DNA of 64,000 bases from Mesostigma viride. Its lineage: Eukaryota; Streptophyta; Mesostigmatophyceae; Mesostigmatales; Mesostigmataceae. The notes beneath the pieces are model-generated. The model ran no database searches. It saw only the letters and a list, made by a program, of their open reading frames with translations, and had not been told where the DNA came from. This document shows, one piece after another, positions 45,114 through 58,218 of the stretch. Made by a program: the position numbers and the translations under genes. Each line of letters opens with the position of its first letter. The first letter of the stretch is position 1. The stretch covers positions 1,375,001-1,439,000 of the forward strand of contig RPFO01000175.1 in the NCBI GenBank assembly GCA_009746045.1. The letters are read 5' to 3'.

Positions 45114-48100
45114 ATGTCGTCCTCCTATCCGATTCTGTCAAGGCCACTCCCGTTTCACCCAAGATGACGGCGAACACCTCGCCGGACCAAACAGCAACGG
45201 AGGAGTTTCCTTCGTTGCAGTTCGGTCCCGTAAAAGATCTTGCGAGGTCCCCCCACCGAGTCCCCCTCGCCCTCCAAGTCCAACTTGCCCCCCAGCGAGT
45301 TGGGACAGAATTATACCCCACCTCTCTCGCTGCTGCGTCTCGCGCTCCGTCCCGCTCTCCGCCCCGTAAGTCTCCATCGCCGCCCCCAAGTCGGCCGGAG
45401 CTACTGCGTCCCGCTCGCCGCCCCGCAGTCCCCCAAGTCCCCCGCAACTGCGACCCGTTCGCCGAACCGCAAGTCCCCTCTCCGCCCAAAGTTCCCCCCG
45501 CTACCGCGTCCCGCTCTCCTTCTCGCAAGTCCCCCTCGCCGTCAACCAAGAACCCCGCAACTGCGACCCGCTCGCCGTCCCGCTCTGCTTCCCCAAGTCC
45601 CGCTCGCCGCCACCCAAGTCCCTCCGCTGCTGCGTCCCGCTCGCCGTCCCCCAAGCATTCCAGTTCTAAGCGTAAGCCTGCGGCCGAGTGGGTAGAGGAA
45701 GACGACCGCACCAAAAGAGCTCAGGAAGCTGAGGAAGTCTATCAGTGAGCTTGTTGAGGAGGACGAGCGCGATCAGACTAACGGGAGGCCTGAAGACCCG
45801 GAATCGCCGGTTCGGGAAGTCGCGTCAGAAGCGGTTGTCCGATTTGTTAGCAATGGCCGCAAGCTTGCTGACGAATTACGCGGCTTCGACAAGAAGGACA
45901 AGGAGAAGGAGAAGGCGGAGAGGAGGCCATCGAGAAGGCGGAGAGGGAGGGTGGAGAGGAGGAGAAGGAGAGGCTGGAGAAGGCGGAGAGGGAGGAGGAG
46001 GTAGAGGGAGTAGAAGGAGAAAAAGGCTTGCCCAGGAGAAGGAGCACAGGATCCTGGTGGCGAAGCAGAAGGAGGAGGCGAAGAAGAAGACGGAGGCGGC
46101 AGCGAAGGGAATTCTTGCGGAGGAGCCGCTCTTTTTTTGCAGATGCGACAGGAGAGGATGAAGGCGGAAGAGGCCCGCGAGGAAGATGGAGGAGGAGGCT
46201 GCGAGGAAGGGGAGGAGGCTGCGAAGGCAGTTGAGGGGGAGAAGGACGAGAACGGGAGCCCCCCTTCTTCACGAAGGATTTTCAGTCGATTATCAGGTAT
46301 GTTTATTAATGTGAGACGTACATTTTTCAGATGGCTTGAACGGCGTGTGTGTATCGTAGAAAGGGTGGGATTTTATGTCATACATTGATCGTAAGGGTCT
46401 AGCTGCGGAGAGACGTTGACCTAGGAGTTAAGGTTGTTGACGACGACGATGTGTGGCCTTTTTTTTACTCTTGTTGTCTGCAGCCCGACACGCTGGCCAT
46501 TCTGAAACAGTACCTGGCTCAGGCTGAGTCTGAGTCTGGGGTGAGTCGTAAAGCCGAAAAGGTCTTGAGAGGCTTGATCCGCTTTCTTTCGGCCGAGATA
46601 GGGTTTGCAGAGAAGTCCGGTCGTCGTGGACCGTCCGGAGTCGGCAGAACATAATTTGGAAGAACGACCGCTGGGCCGTCTTGCATTGTTCGAAGCCACA
46701 CTGCGAGCCATTCATGGGAAGAGGGTCGTTGGTGACGACATGTATGAGGTTTTGAAGATCGCGCAGTCGTGCATCCTTAATCTGAAGGAGGATGTCGGAC
46801 GTTACTTTCCCGTCGTGCTTTAATATGGTCGACGCTCTTTGATGAGGTTGAAAAGTTCGAGGTCCACATTGGCTTCACATGCATCGAGGCTTCCTATATG
46901 GAAACCTTGAAAACCACTGCGTTGCATCAGCTCTTTAAACTCATGACTGGAGATATGAGAGCGGATTCGAGGGCTTCACTGTCGGAAGATGAAGTGTTTG
47001 ATATTGTCAGGCAAGGATTTGTTGACACGTCCAACAGTGACTATATCGTAATTGTGCCGGGAAGAATGAATGACGTAGGAGGATTGGAGGAGCGCGCACA
47101 TGAAGTGATCGCGCATTTGGACATGGCAAGAGACCACTTACTGCAATCTTTTGTTAAGTGGCGGACTGACTTTCTTGTCAGCCCGGACGCCAGCCTTTCG
47201 CGGGAAGCGGTCGCTTTCTTTTTGGATTGGGCTGGACAGGTGATCCAAAGTTTCCGGCACCGGAGGACTTCCATGTTATTCAGACATATAAGCCATACCG
47301 GGAAGTCGTCCAGGAATGGTTGGATCAAATCTCGTTGGTTGATTGTCTCCAGAGTATCCGAACCAAGACAGACACGGAGTGGTCTGATTTAGAGGCGGGA
47401 GGCCATTGGCAGTCCCTCGAGTTGTTCTTCGAGGCGGAATTGAGGCGGCAACTGGAAAAGGAGAGAGCCCATCAAGTGCCGATATGGCCTTTGGGGAAGA
47501 TTTGAGGAGGTGGAAGTTCTACGTTTCGGTACGTTAACTTGCCGATATCGTTTATCGATTTGGGTTGTTTCCATTCCTGAATAGGGCTCTATATGCTGAC
47601 CAACCTTCATGGTTTGTCCTGTCATATCATGCAGGGGGGCTCCATGCCAGGGGACGTATCGGAGGATTTACCTAATTTGTCAGACTTGGTTGATAAGGTG
47701 GGTGCTTGTCCGTCGAGTTTCCACGAGCATCTTACATGGGGTCTAGCTGCAGGTAGACCCTCACCCTTTTATTGAGACTGACATGTTCGGCTAATTTCAA
47801 CGGTGCCCCCAACCAATCTGTTGTCTTTTTTCAGGGGGCGGCTGCGGCGATGGCTGTTGACAGTGCTGGTATTTGGTCTGGACTCGAGATGGAAATGGTA
47901 AGCATTAAACGATATCCGGATGTCTGCATTTCGCCTGAAGTTTTAGTGAGCGCATTATGCGAAATATACAAATATCGACTAATTTTGATTTCCAATGAGC
48001 TGTCGTATTCGGTGTTGACAGGCGGGGGGTTTGGCCTCAGCAGGCGCTGCCGGAGAGGAAGAAAACGCTGGAGGAGATGAGGATGGGGGGATGAAAACGC

Positions 48101-48149
48101 TGGAGGAGATGAGGATGGGGGAGACGCTGAGGGAGAAGTGGCTGTGCAG
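45114..48149 (+). pseudogene. Left copy of the plus-strand multi-exon gene (indel-rich, cut by the gap)
   Basis: Exons matching the right copy: 45,114-46,296, 46,484-47,528, 47,635-47,697, 47,835-47,897 and 48,022-48,149. Relative to the right copy, exon 1 is 9 bases shorter, exon 2 is 5 shorter and exon 5 is 1 shorter (one G lost in a G run), so none of these three stays in frame. The losses are mainly in homopolymers. The copy ends at the N gap inside the next intron, two bases before its AG. Most likely a low-quality contig end rather than a real second gene. Confidence 0.7.
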
Positions 48150-48273
48150 GTACGTTCATCCGCGCGAGTTCGTGTGATTTTTTTCGTGCTGAGGGGTATC
48201 TCCGCAGAGAGACGATGGTGCAACAATCGAACTGAGGTCAAGTCCCTTCTTGTTCGTTTTTTTTTGTAATGCA

Positions 48274-48397
48274 NNNNNNNNNNNNNNNNNNNNNNNNNNN
48301 NNNNNNNNNNNNNNNNNNNNNNNNNNNNNNNNNNNNNNNNNNNNNNNNNNNNNNNNNNNNNNNNNNNNNNNNNNNNNNNNNNNNNNNNNNNNNNNNN
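48274..48397. other. Assembly gap, 124 Ns
   Basis: Run of N separating the two copies of the duplicated block. Confidence 1.
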
Positions 48398-50537
48398 TCT
48401 ACCCGCAGGGTTTCCAGAATCTTGCGAAGAGCGTATACGAGTGCGCGCTCGCCCCGCTTGATACTGGAATCCCCCAGGAAAAAGAAGACGCGCTTTTCCA
48501 GCTCGCCGTTGAGCCGATAACGCACGATCATGGGCATCAGGATGTGGCTGCGCTTGTGGAAGTACTGCGACTGCAGTTGGACGTAGCTGCTGTTCTCGTA
48601 GTTCTCGGCCCAGTCGCCGTGCACGAGCACGTCCCCCTCTCTCAGATTCTTCTCCCGATCCTTGATTGTATCCGCCTGCGACCAGGCCGTAAAGCAGTGC
48701 ACGGTGAACTTGTCCCACATCTTAAGAATCTCGTCCCGCAGCTCAGCTGGGGTGGACCTCATTTGGACTTGCTCGGGCCGCTTCACCTTCTTCGCCGCCC
48801 TGCCATCGGTCTCGCCCTGTTTCGCAAAGGTCCGCAGACAGTTTCGATTTGCAATAAAATCGCATTTCGATAAGATAACTGCAACTCACAAAGGGTCTCG
48901 CTGCAGCTATAGGTCACAAAAAAAAAAGTCAACAACATATTAACGGAGAAATAAAATCGAAACCAACTCACATTCACCCGTCGGGTCACAGTCTGCTCCA
49001 CCATCTCGAACTTGAACCAATTCAGAATCTCCGTGGAATTCTTGTCCCGATCACACTGCACCCAGTTATTATGGATGCCGCATGATTCCTCAGGACAGAA
49101 CCCCTCCACACACGCCATCTTCAGTATGCGGTGAACCCTCTCCGTCCTCGGCACCCCATCTTCGTCCTCCACCAGCCTCTCAGAAATGTCGAGGTCTTCC
49201 AGGTCCCGTCCCCGCCATTCATCTTCCCCCTCCCCCTCTTCCATCCCCCCGCCCATTCCGCCCCCTTCACGCAGCCCGTTATCCCTGCCGTCAGTCTCGG
49301 CGGACACCGGGCAGTGAAAGTGCTTGATCCAGTCCGTCGAGTGAATGGCTTTCCACATTCCGCAAGTACCGTCCGGCTCTCTGTACTTGGAGCATCCCGC
49401 ACACTCCGCGCCACACTTGCAGTTCTTGCCGTGGTTCGCATTGGAGTGCTTGGTCCACGCCCCCATGGCCGACTGCATGGTGACGTGCTTCTCACACGCG
49501 CACAGGTTCCTCTCCTTCCACTTGCCCTTGATGCAATCGGGCGCGTATTTGCAGAAGGTCGTGTAGCCCACGTGAATGCCCACGTCCTTATCATACTGGT
49601 TACTCCTTTTGTTCCAGTACGCATGCTTTTCGAGAAAGTGATTGTACATGTCCTCCTTGGAGGTCATGTAATAGCGCGCTCCCTCAACGGCGACGAGCAC
49701 CCCGTGATTGCCACGACCCTCCCTGCTGTAAGTGCGCTTGACATCCTTCATCTGGGAGGAGGCGCGCGACTCATCATCGTGCATCCACGCGTCCACTATC
49801 GCGTCAATCACGAATTGCGGCAAAGGGCGCCCCTTGCGAGCCTGCGCGTGTCTGAGGTAGTCCAACTTCTGCTGCCTTCGTATCGCGCGAATTCCGCGAA
49901 TCTTCTTGGCGTCCATCCCCGTCAGGTTCTCCAACTCCGCGGCCGAAAACTCCTTCTCCAAGTCGTCACCACAGTAAAGCGTGGACATCAGCACCATCCT
50001 GACGTCTCTGTCTGCGTCGCTTTTGGTCAGACCATCAAAAAAGCCGTTAATCCGAGCCACCCAGAACCTGTTCAGTTCTGCCATCCGCTCCTGATTGTAA
50101 AGCTTTTTCGCCTCCTCATGATACTTCCCGTGACCTAGTTCAGCGGCCCTAGAGTTAAAGCCAGCAATCATCTGGTCGAAAGCCGGCCCCCGCCCCTCGG
50201 GTTTTGTCATCGCCTGAGCCGCTTCAAACGCCTGGTCAGCGAAATATTCCCCAATAACCCTCTTTGATTTCGAGTATTCTCCCGGCCGCTTGACTTCCTT
50301 GGCTTCAGGCTGCGCTGGATTCTGGTTCTCATCTCCGAAAACCCTTTTTGCGCCAGTTGACTGCTTCGTCCCGGTGTTCAACTTAATTGCACTGAATCCT
50401 GGACGACCGGACGCAAGGGCGAAAACTCCCACCCGTTCGCGTGCTGCATGCCATGACGACCGGCACAACGAAATCCATGCAAATCGAGTATCGTTGGGAA
50501 AAGCGACAATTACAGACAAAGTTCGAAAGTGTATCAT
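48398..50537 (-). pseudogene. Second, truncated copy of the DDE-transposase-like gene
   Basis: Exon 1 at 50,537-48,972 and the start of exon 2 at 48,816-48,398, where the N gap cuts it just before the second catalytic Asp. The predicted protein is identical to that of 36,128-37,882. It keeps HGDWAENY but lacks the SDN and GKGEVDG segments, only because of the gap. Confidence 0.8.
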
Positions 50538-50547
50538 TTTTTACCAC

Positions 50548-50815
50548 GATTGGGGTCTAGCTGCAGCTAGACCCTTAGAGGGGCTTTTTCCGTTAGACGA
50601 AAAGATTACCTGATGTGGTGAACTTAGCATACCCCGACCAAGATTGGGGTCTCGCTGCAGCTAGACCCTTCATTGCGGCGTGCGATTGTTAAATCACAGA
50701 CTTCTGATTCATTAATTTTATAGCAACCATAAAGAGGGTCTAGCTGCAGCGAGACCCTTGAATTTAAGCTATTGCTTGTGGTTATAAATGGTCTAGCTGC
50801 AGAGAGACCCCAATA
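50548..50815. repeat. CTGCAG palindrome cluster, right copy
   Basis: Four palindromes at about 50,552, 50,646, 50,736 and 50,789, equal to those at 37,897-38,156 in the left copy. Confidence 0.85.
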
Positions 50816-52356
50816 AGGACGAAAAGATTTCAGGTTTTCCTCACCTTCGCGGCTCATTCTCTTATTAGTTCTCCCAGAACACTCAGATACCTGCATGGCG
50901 AGAATAACAAAAATAACACAGTAGCATTGATAAAATTGTTTATCAGAAAATATATATACTAATTACAGTATATTTTGCAAAAGATTTTATAATATATTGT
51001 GAATAGCATGGTTAAATTCCACATACTTTAATAATATGGTATGTTAAAGTATATAGAATCATTATTTAGTAAATCATTTACAAGAAAAAGTGGTATAGAC
51101 TATTATTATTATATAGTTCGGCAATCTATGATAGTAAGACGTACCGGATGTCAGGTTTATCAGCGGGCTCCAGGGCTATAGCGTCTCGCTGCAGCGTGAT
51201 TGTTTGGTGCTATGACTGATTTCAGTAGATGTGCAGAAAAAAATTTATTTCCATGACCACACCAGGAATCGAACCCAGAACCTCATTGTACATTGACGCA
51301 TGGTAACGATGTCAGCCAAACATCCGAATGTTCCCAGGTAAATGGGCTGGAGGTCGTCTCTTTTTATACCTGCGGCCACAAGCACGGGTGACGGCATATT
51401 GGATGTCGTCCAATCCGCTAGCTTGGTTCCAAAAGATGGGATCGAGCTTTTGCACCAGCGCCGCGCTTCCAGTTTTCAGTTCCGTGGGGAGGAACGAGGA
51501 TGCCACGTTTCCAATTTTTTCAATACCGTTCAGCCCTGTGACGCCGCGTCCGTTTTGCGAATTGCGACCGTCCCATCGCCCATCGAAAAAGAAGCGCAGC
51601 CGCAGAGAGACCCCATAGCTGATACGAGCTGCCATATCGTTTCGACGTTTGCATGCTACCTGCTGGATTATAAAATCCTACGTTGATACCTGCCTGGTGC
51701 CGGAAGTTTACAAGGAAATCGGTCTGCTTTCGCCGCACAACGAAAAAAAGGTGAGCTTTTGCCGCATCCTGGATGGTAGGCTGACTAAAATTGTTCTATC
51801 AAAAACGGCAACTAAACAGCGCATGCACGCCGACGACACAGTTAGCCAGCTGGGCGAAGACATGTCCTTGCTGCCATCGCAAGAAACTCTATGTTGCAGC
51901 AAGAGTGATAAAAATGTCTGGCTTCCTTCTTTTCGTTGCTAGCTAAACCCTGCAGACATCTCGGTAGAGTCAGCTAAGCCGATCCTAATCCACATCTGGC
52001 ATCCATCCCTTTAGTCTAGTTGCCATGGAGCGTTTCTTGGTCTCGCACATGTCGATCATGGTGGTGCTAGGCTTTCACTTGGGTCACCCTTTCCATGTTT
52101 GCTATGCCTTTGGTCTGGTTAGGTTATAGGTGTAGATGTGCACATACTGCATTTGCTGCGTTTCTAATCGGTGCTCCTGTTTGATGCTTTTTTTCCCCTT
52201 CATATCGTTTCGACGTTTGCATGCTACCTGCCGGATTATAACATCGGACGTTGCTACCTGCCTGCATAACGATAGTTTGCAAGAAATCTTCATTTTGCCG
52301 AAACACAAAAAAAGGTGATCTTTTGCCGCAACGTGGATGGTAGGCTGACTAAAATT

Positions 52357-55300
52357 GTGCTGCTACGTATCAATACATGTGGGGGGGTGCTGCTACGTAT
52401 CAATACATGTGGGGGGGTGCTGCTACGTATCAATACATGTGGGGGGGTGCTGCTACGTATCAATACACGTGGGGGGGTGCTGCTACGTATCAATACATGT
52501 GGGGGGGTGCTGCTACGTATCAATACATGTGGGGGGGTGCTGCTACGTATCAATACATGTGGGGGGGTGCTGCTACGTATCAATACACGTGGGGGGGTGC
52601 TGCTACGTATCAATACATGTGGGGGGGTGCTGCTACGTATCAATACATGTGGGGGGGTGCTGCTACGTATCAATACATGTGGGGGGGTGCTGCTACGTAT
52701 CAATACATGTGGGGGGTGCTGCTACGTATCAATACATGTGGGGGGGTGCTGCTACGTATCAATACATGTGGGGGGGTGCTGCTACGTATCAATACATGTG
52801 GGGGGGTGCTGCTACGTATCAATACATGTGGGGGGGTGCTGCTACGTATCAATACACGTGGGGGGGTGCTGCTACGTATCAATACATGTGGGGGGGTGCT
52901 GCTACGTATCAATACATGTGGGGGGGTGCTGCTACGTATCAATACATGTGGGGGGGTGCTGCTACGTATCAATACATGTGGGGGGGTGCTACGTATCAAT
53001 ACATGTGGGGGGGTGCTGCTACGTATCAATACATGTGGGGGGGTGCTGCTACGTATCAATACATGTGGGGGGGTGCTGCTACGTATCAATACATGTGGGG
53101 GGGTGCTGCTACGTATCAATACATGTGGGGGGGTGCTGCTACGTATCAATACATGTGGGGGGGTGCTGCTACGTATCAATACATGTGGGGGGGTGCTGCT
53201 ACGTATCAATACATGTGGGGGGGTGCTGCTACGTATCAATACATGTGGGGGGGTGCTGCTACGTATCAATACATGTGGGGGGGTGCTGCTACGTATCAAT
53301 ACACGTGGGGGGGTGCTGCTACGTATCAATACATGTGGGGGGGTGCTGCTACGTATCAATACATGTGGGGGGGTGCTGCTACGTATCAATACATGTGGGG
53401 GGGTGCTGCTACGTATCAATACATGTGGGGGGGTGCTACGTATCAATACATGTGGGGGGGTGCTGCTACGTATCAATACATGTGGGGGGGTGCTGCTACG
53501 TATCAATACATGTGGGGGGGTGCTGCTACGTATCAATACATGTGGGGGGTGCTGCTACGTATCAATACATGTGGGGGGGTGCTGCTACGTATCAATACAT
53601 GTGGGGGGGTGCTGCTACGTATCAATACATGTGGGGGGGTGCTGCTACGTATCAATACATGTGGGGGGGTGCTGCTACGTATCAATACATGTGGGGGGGT
53701 GCTACGTATCAATACATGTGGGGGGGTGCTGCTACGTATCAATACATGTGGGGGGGTGCTGCTACGTATCAATACATGTGGGGGGGTGCTGCTACGTATC
53801 AATACATGTGGGGGGGTGCTGCTACGTATCAATACATGTGGGGGGGTGCTGCTACGTATCAATACATGTGGGGGGGGCTGCTACGTATCAATACATGTGG
53901 GGGGGTGCTGCTACGTATCAATACATGTGGGGGGGTGCTGCTACGTATCAATACATGTGGGGGGGTGCTGCTACGTATCAATACATGTGGGGGGGTGCTG
54001 CTACGTATCAATACATGTGGGGGGGTGCTGCTACGTATCAATACATGTGGGGGGTGCTGCTACGTATCAATACATGTGGGGGGGTGCTGCTACGTATCAA
54101 TACATGTGGGGGGGTGCTGCTACGTATCAATACATGTGGGGGGGTGCTACGTATCAATACATGTGGGGGGGTGCTGCTACGTATCAATACATGTGGGGGG
54201 GTGCTGCTACGTATCAATACATGTGGGGGGGTGCTGCTACGTATCAATACATGTGGGGGGGTGCTGCTACGTATCAATACATGTGGGGGGGTGCTACGTA
54301 TCAATACATGTGGGGGGGTGCTGCTACGTATCAATACATGTGGGGGGGTGCTGCTACGTATCAATACATGTGGGGGGGTGCTGCTACGTATCAATACATG
54401 TGGGGGGGTGCTGCTACGTATCAATACATGTGGGGGGGTGCTGCTACGTATCAATACATGTGGGGGGGTGCTGCTACGTATCAATACATGTGGGGGGGTG
54501 CTGCTACGTATCAATACATGTGGGGGGGTGCTGCTACGTATCAATACATGTGGGGGGGTGCTGCTACGTATCAATACATGTGGGGGGGTGCTGCTACGTA
54601 TCAATACATGTGGGGGGGTGCTGCTACGTATCAATACATGTGGGGGGTGCTGCTACGTATCAATACATGTGGGGGGGTGCTGCTACGTATCAATACATGT
54701 GGGGGGGTGCTGCTACGTATCAATACATGTGGGGGGGTGCTGCTACGTATCAATACATGTGGGGGGGTGCTACGTATCAATACATGTGGGGGGGTGCTGC
54801 TACGTATCAATACATGTGGGGGGGTGCTGCTACGTATCAATACATGTGGGGGGGTGCTGCTACGTATCAATACATGTGGGGGGGTGCTACGTATCAATAC
54901 ATGTGGGGGGTGCTGCTACGTATCAATACATGTGGGGGGGTGCTGCTACGTATCAATACATGTGGGGGGGTGCTGCTACGTATCAATACATGTGGGGGGG
55001 TGCTGCTACGTATCAATACATGTGGGGGGTGCTGCTACGTATCAATACATGTGGGGGGGTGCTGCTACGTATCAATACATGTGGGGGGGTGCTGCTACGT
55101 ATCAATACATGTGGGGGGGTGCTGCTACGTATCAATACATGTGGGGGGGTGCTGCTACGTATCAATACATGTGGGGGGGTGCTGCTACGTATCAATACAT
55201 GTGGGGGGGTGCTGCTACGTATCAATACATGTGGGGGGGTGCTGCTACGTATCAATACATGTGGGGGGGTGCTGCTACGTATCAATACATGTGGGGGGTG

Positions 55301-57000
55301 CTGCTACGTATCAATACATGTGGGGGGGTGCTGCTACGTATCAATACACGTGGGGGGGTGCTGCTACGTATCAATACATGTGGGGGGGTGCTGCTACGTA
55401 TCAATACATGTGGGGGGTGCTGCTACGTATCAATACATGTGGGGGGGTGCTGCTACGTATCAATACATGTGGGGGGGTGCTGCTACGTATCAATACATGT
55501 GGGGGGGTGCTGCTACGTATCAATACATGTGGGGGGGTGCTGCTACGTATCAATACATGTGGGGGGGTGCTGCTACGTATCAATACATGTGGGGGGGTGC
55601 TACGTATCAATACATGTGGGGGGGTGCTGCTACGTATCAATACATGTGGGGGGGTGCTGCTACGTATCAATACATGTGGGGGGGTGCTGCTACGTATCAA
55701 TACATGTGGGGGGGTGCTGCTACGTATCAATACATGTGGGGGGGTGCTGCTACGTATCAATACATGTGGGGGGGTGCTGCTACGTATCAATACATGTGGG
55801 GGGTGCTGCTACGTATCAATACATGTGGGGGGGTGCTGCTACGTATCAATACATGTGGGGGGGCTGCTACGTATCAATACATGTGGGGGGTGCTGCTACG
55901 TATCAATACATGTGGGGGGGTGCTGCTACGTATCAATACATGTGGGGGGTGCTGCTACGTATCAATACATGTGGGGGGGTGCTGCTACGTATCAATACAT
56001 GTGGGGGGGTGCTGCTACGTATCAATACATGTGGGGGGGTGCTGCTACGTATCAATACATGTGGGGGGGTGCTGCTACGTATCAATACATGTGGGGGGGT
56101 GCTGCTACGTATCAATACATGTGGGGGGGTGCTGCTACGTATCAATACATGTGGGGGGGTGCTGCTACGTATCAATACATGTGGGGGGTGCTGCTACGTA
56201 TCAATACATGTGGGGGGGTGCTGCTACGTATCAATACATGTGGGGGGGTGCTGCTACGTATCAATACATGTGGGGGGGTGCTGCTACGTATCAATACATG
56301 TGGGGGGGTGCTGCTACGTATCAATACATGTGGGGGGGATGCTACGTATCAATACATGTGGGGGGGTGCTGCTACGTATCAATACATGTGGGGGGTGCTG
56401 CTACGTATCAATACATGTGGGGGGGTGCTGCTACGTATCAATACACGTGGGGGGGTGCTGCTACGTATCAATACACGTGGGGGGGTGCTGCTACGTATCA
56501 ATACATGTGGGGGGGTGCTGCTACGTATCAATACATGTGGGGGGGTGCTGCTACGTATCAATACATGTGGGGGGGTGCTGCTACGTATCAATACATGTGG
56601 GGGGGTGCTGCTACGTATCAATACATGTGGGGGGGGCTGCTACGTATCAATACACGTGGGGGGGTGCTGCTACGTATCAATACATGTGGGGGGGTGCTGC
56701 TACGTATCAATACATGTGGGGGGGTGCTGCTACGTATCAATACATGTGGGGGGTGCTGCTACGTATCAATACATGTGGGGGTGCTGCTACGTATCAATAC
56801 ATGTGTGGGGGGGATGCTACGTATCAATACATGTGGGGGGTGCTGCTACGTATCAATACATGTGGGGGGGTGCTGCTACGTATCAATACATGTGGGGGGG
56901 TGCTGCTACGTATCAATACATGTGGGGGGGATGCTACGTATTAATACACGTGGGGGGTGATGCTACGTATCAATACATGTGGGGGGTGATGCTACGTATC
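52357..57000. repeat. 30-bp satellite array, right copy, about 155 units
   Basis: Same unit as 39,702-43,909 but about 436 bp longer and more homogeneous; 27-bp units that lack one GCT (GGTGCTACG) are more common here. Open in all plus frames for about 1,500 codons, which is an artefact of the 3-fold period. Confidence 0.97.
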
Positions 57001-57668
57001 ATTTATTTATTCATGCCATCATCCCCCCACATTTAATTATTAATGCCATCACCCCCCACATTCTTTTATTCATGGCAGCACACCCCCACATTTATTTATT
57101 CATGCCATCACCCCCCACATTTAATTATTAATGCCAGCACCCCCCAACATTCATTTATTCATGCCATCACACCCCCACATTCTTTTATTCATGGCAGCAC
57201 CCCCCCACATTTATTTATTCATGCCATCACCCCCCCACATTTAATTATTAATGCCAGCACCCCCCAACATTCATTTATTCATGCCATCACACCCCCACAT
57301 TCTTTTATTCATGGCAGCACCCCCCCACATTCTTTTATTCATGGCAGCACCCCCCCACATTTATTTATTCATGCCATCACACCCCCACATTCTTTTATTC
57401 ATGGCAGCACCCCCCCACATTTATTTATTCATGCCATCACCCCCCCACATTTAATTATTAATGCCAGCACCCCCCAACATTCATTTATTCATGCCATCAC
57501 ACCCCCACATTCTTTTATTCATGGCAGCACCCCCCCACATTTATTTATTCATGCCATCACCCCCCACATTTAATTATTAATGCCAGCACCCCCCCACATG
57601 CATTTATACATAGCATCCCCCCCCACATGTATTTATACGTAGCTTCCCCCCCCACATGTATTTATACG
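57001..57668. repeat. Inverted continuation of the satellite, right copy
   Basis: Equivalent of 43,910-44,570, with C-run units carrying ATTTATTCATGCC and CTTTTATTCATGGCAGC. Confidence 0.8.
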
Positions 57669-57671
57669 TGG

Positions 57672-58145
57672 TCGTAAGGGTCTCGCTGCGGGTAGACCCT
57701 CGGAATTTTGTTTTTGTATTGACGTTAGGGTCTCGCTGCAGCGAGACCCCAAGGAATGTCAATTTTTCATGTTTTCATGATGGGGGGTCTTTCTTTTCTC
57801 ACCCTTAAAATGATTTGTTTTTGTATCGGTGTTAGGGTCTCGCTGCAGCGAGACCCCTACGAATGTCGACTTTTAATGTTTGCAAGATGGGAGGGGGCTT
57901 TCTTCGCTCACCCTAAAAATTATTTGTTTTTGTTTGACGTTAGGGTCTCGCTGCAGCGAGACCCCAAGGAATGTATACTTTTTTATGTTTGCATGATGGG
58001 AGGTTGCTTGTTTACGCTCACCCTAAAAATGATTTGTTTTTGCTTGAAGTGAGGGTCTCGCTGCAGCGAGACGCCAAAGTTTTGCATTAAACTAAATGTC
58101 CCTTTTAGAATCCACGAAAGGGTCTAGCTGCAGCGAGACCCTCCC
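57672..58145. repeat. ~105-bp repeats with CTGCAG palindromes, right copy
   Basis: Palindromes at about 57,677, 57,729, 57,836, 57,943, 58,051 and 58,119. Lies immediately upstream of the plus-strand gene. The frame from 58,096 reads through the last palindrome and is probably intron or UTR. Confidence 0.7.
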
Positions 58146-58218
58146 CATCGTTTTTCTGCCGGCGATTCAGATTCTGAATGACATTTGTGAAACTTGCTTT
58201 TTTGATATTGTTCTGCAG

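Larger units (their letters stand above)
35743..48273. other. Left copy of a 12.5-kb duplicated block (likely unmerged contig end)
   Basis: Matches 48,398-61,395. From 35,743 to about 38,500 the two copies show no difference at a constant offset of 12,655. After that there are scattered single-base indels, mostly in homopolymers, and a different number of satellite units. The block ends exactly at the N gap and its partner begins exactly after it. Confidence 0.9.

Noticed and set aside
48238-48786. Frames running through the N gap
   Set aside because: They contain unknown residues and join sequences that are probably not adjacent in the genome.
52315-57036. Open frames of about 1,530-1,570 codons across the second satellite array
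   Set aside because: Same artefact as in the first array.
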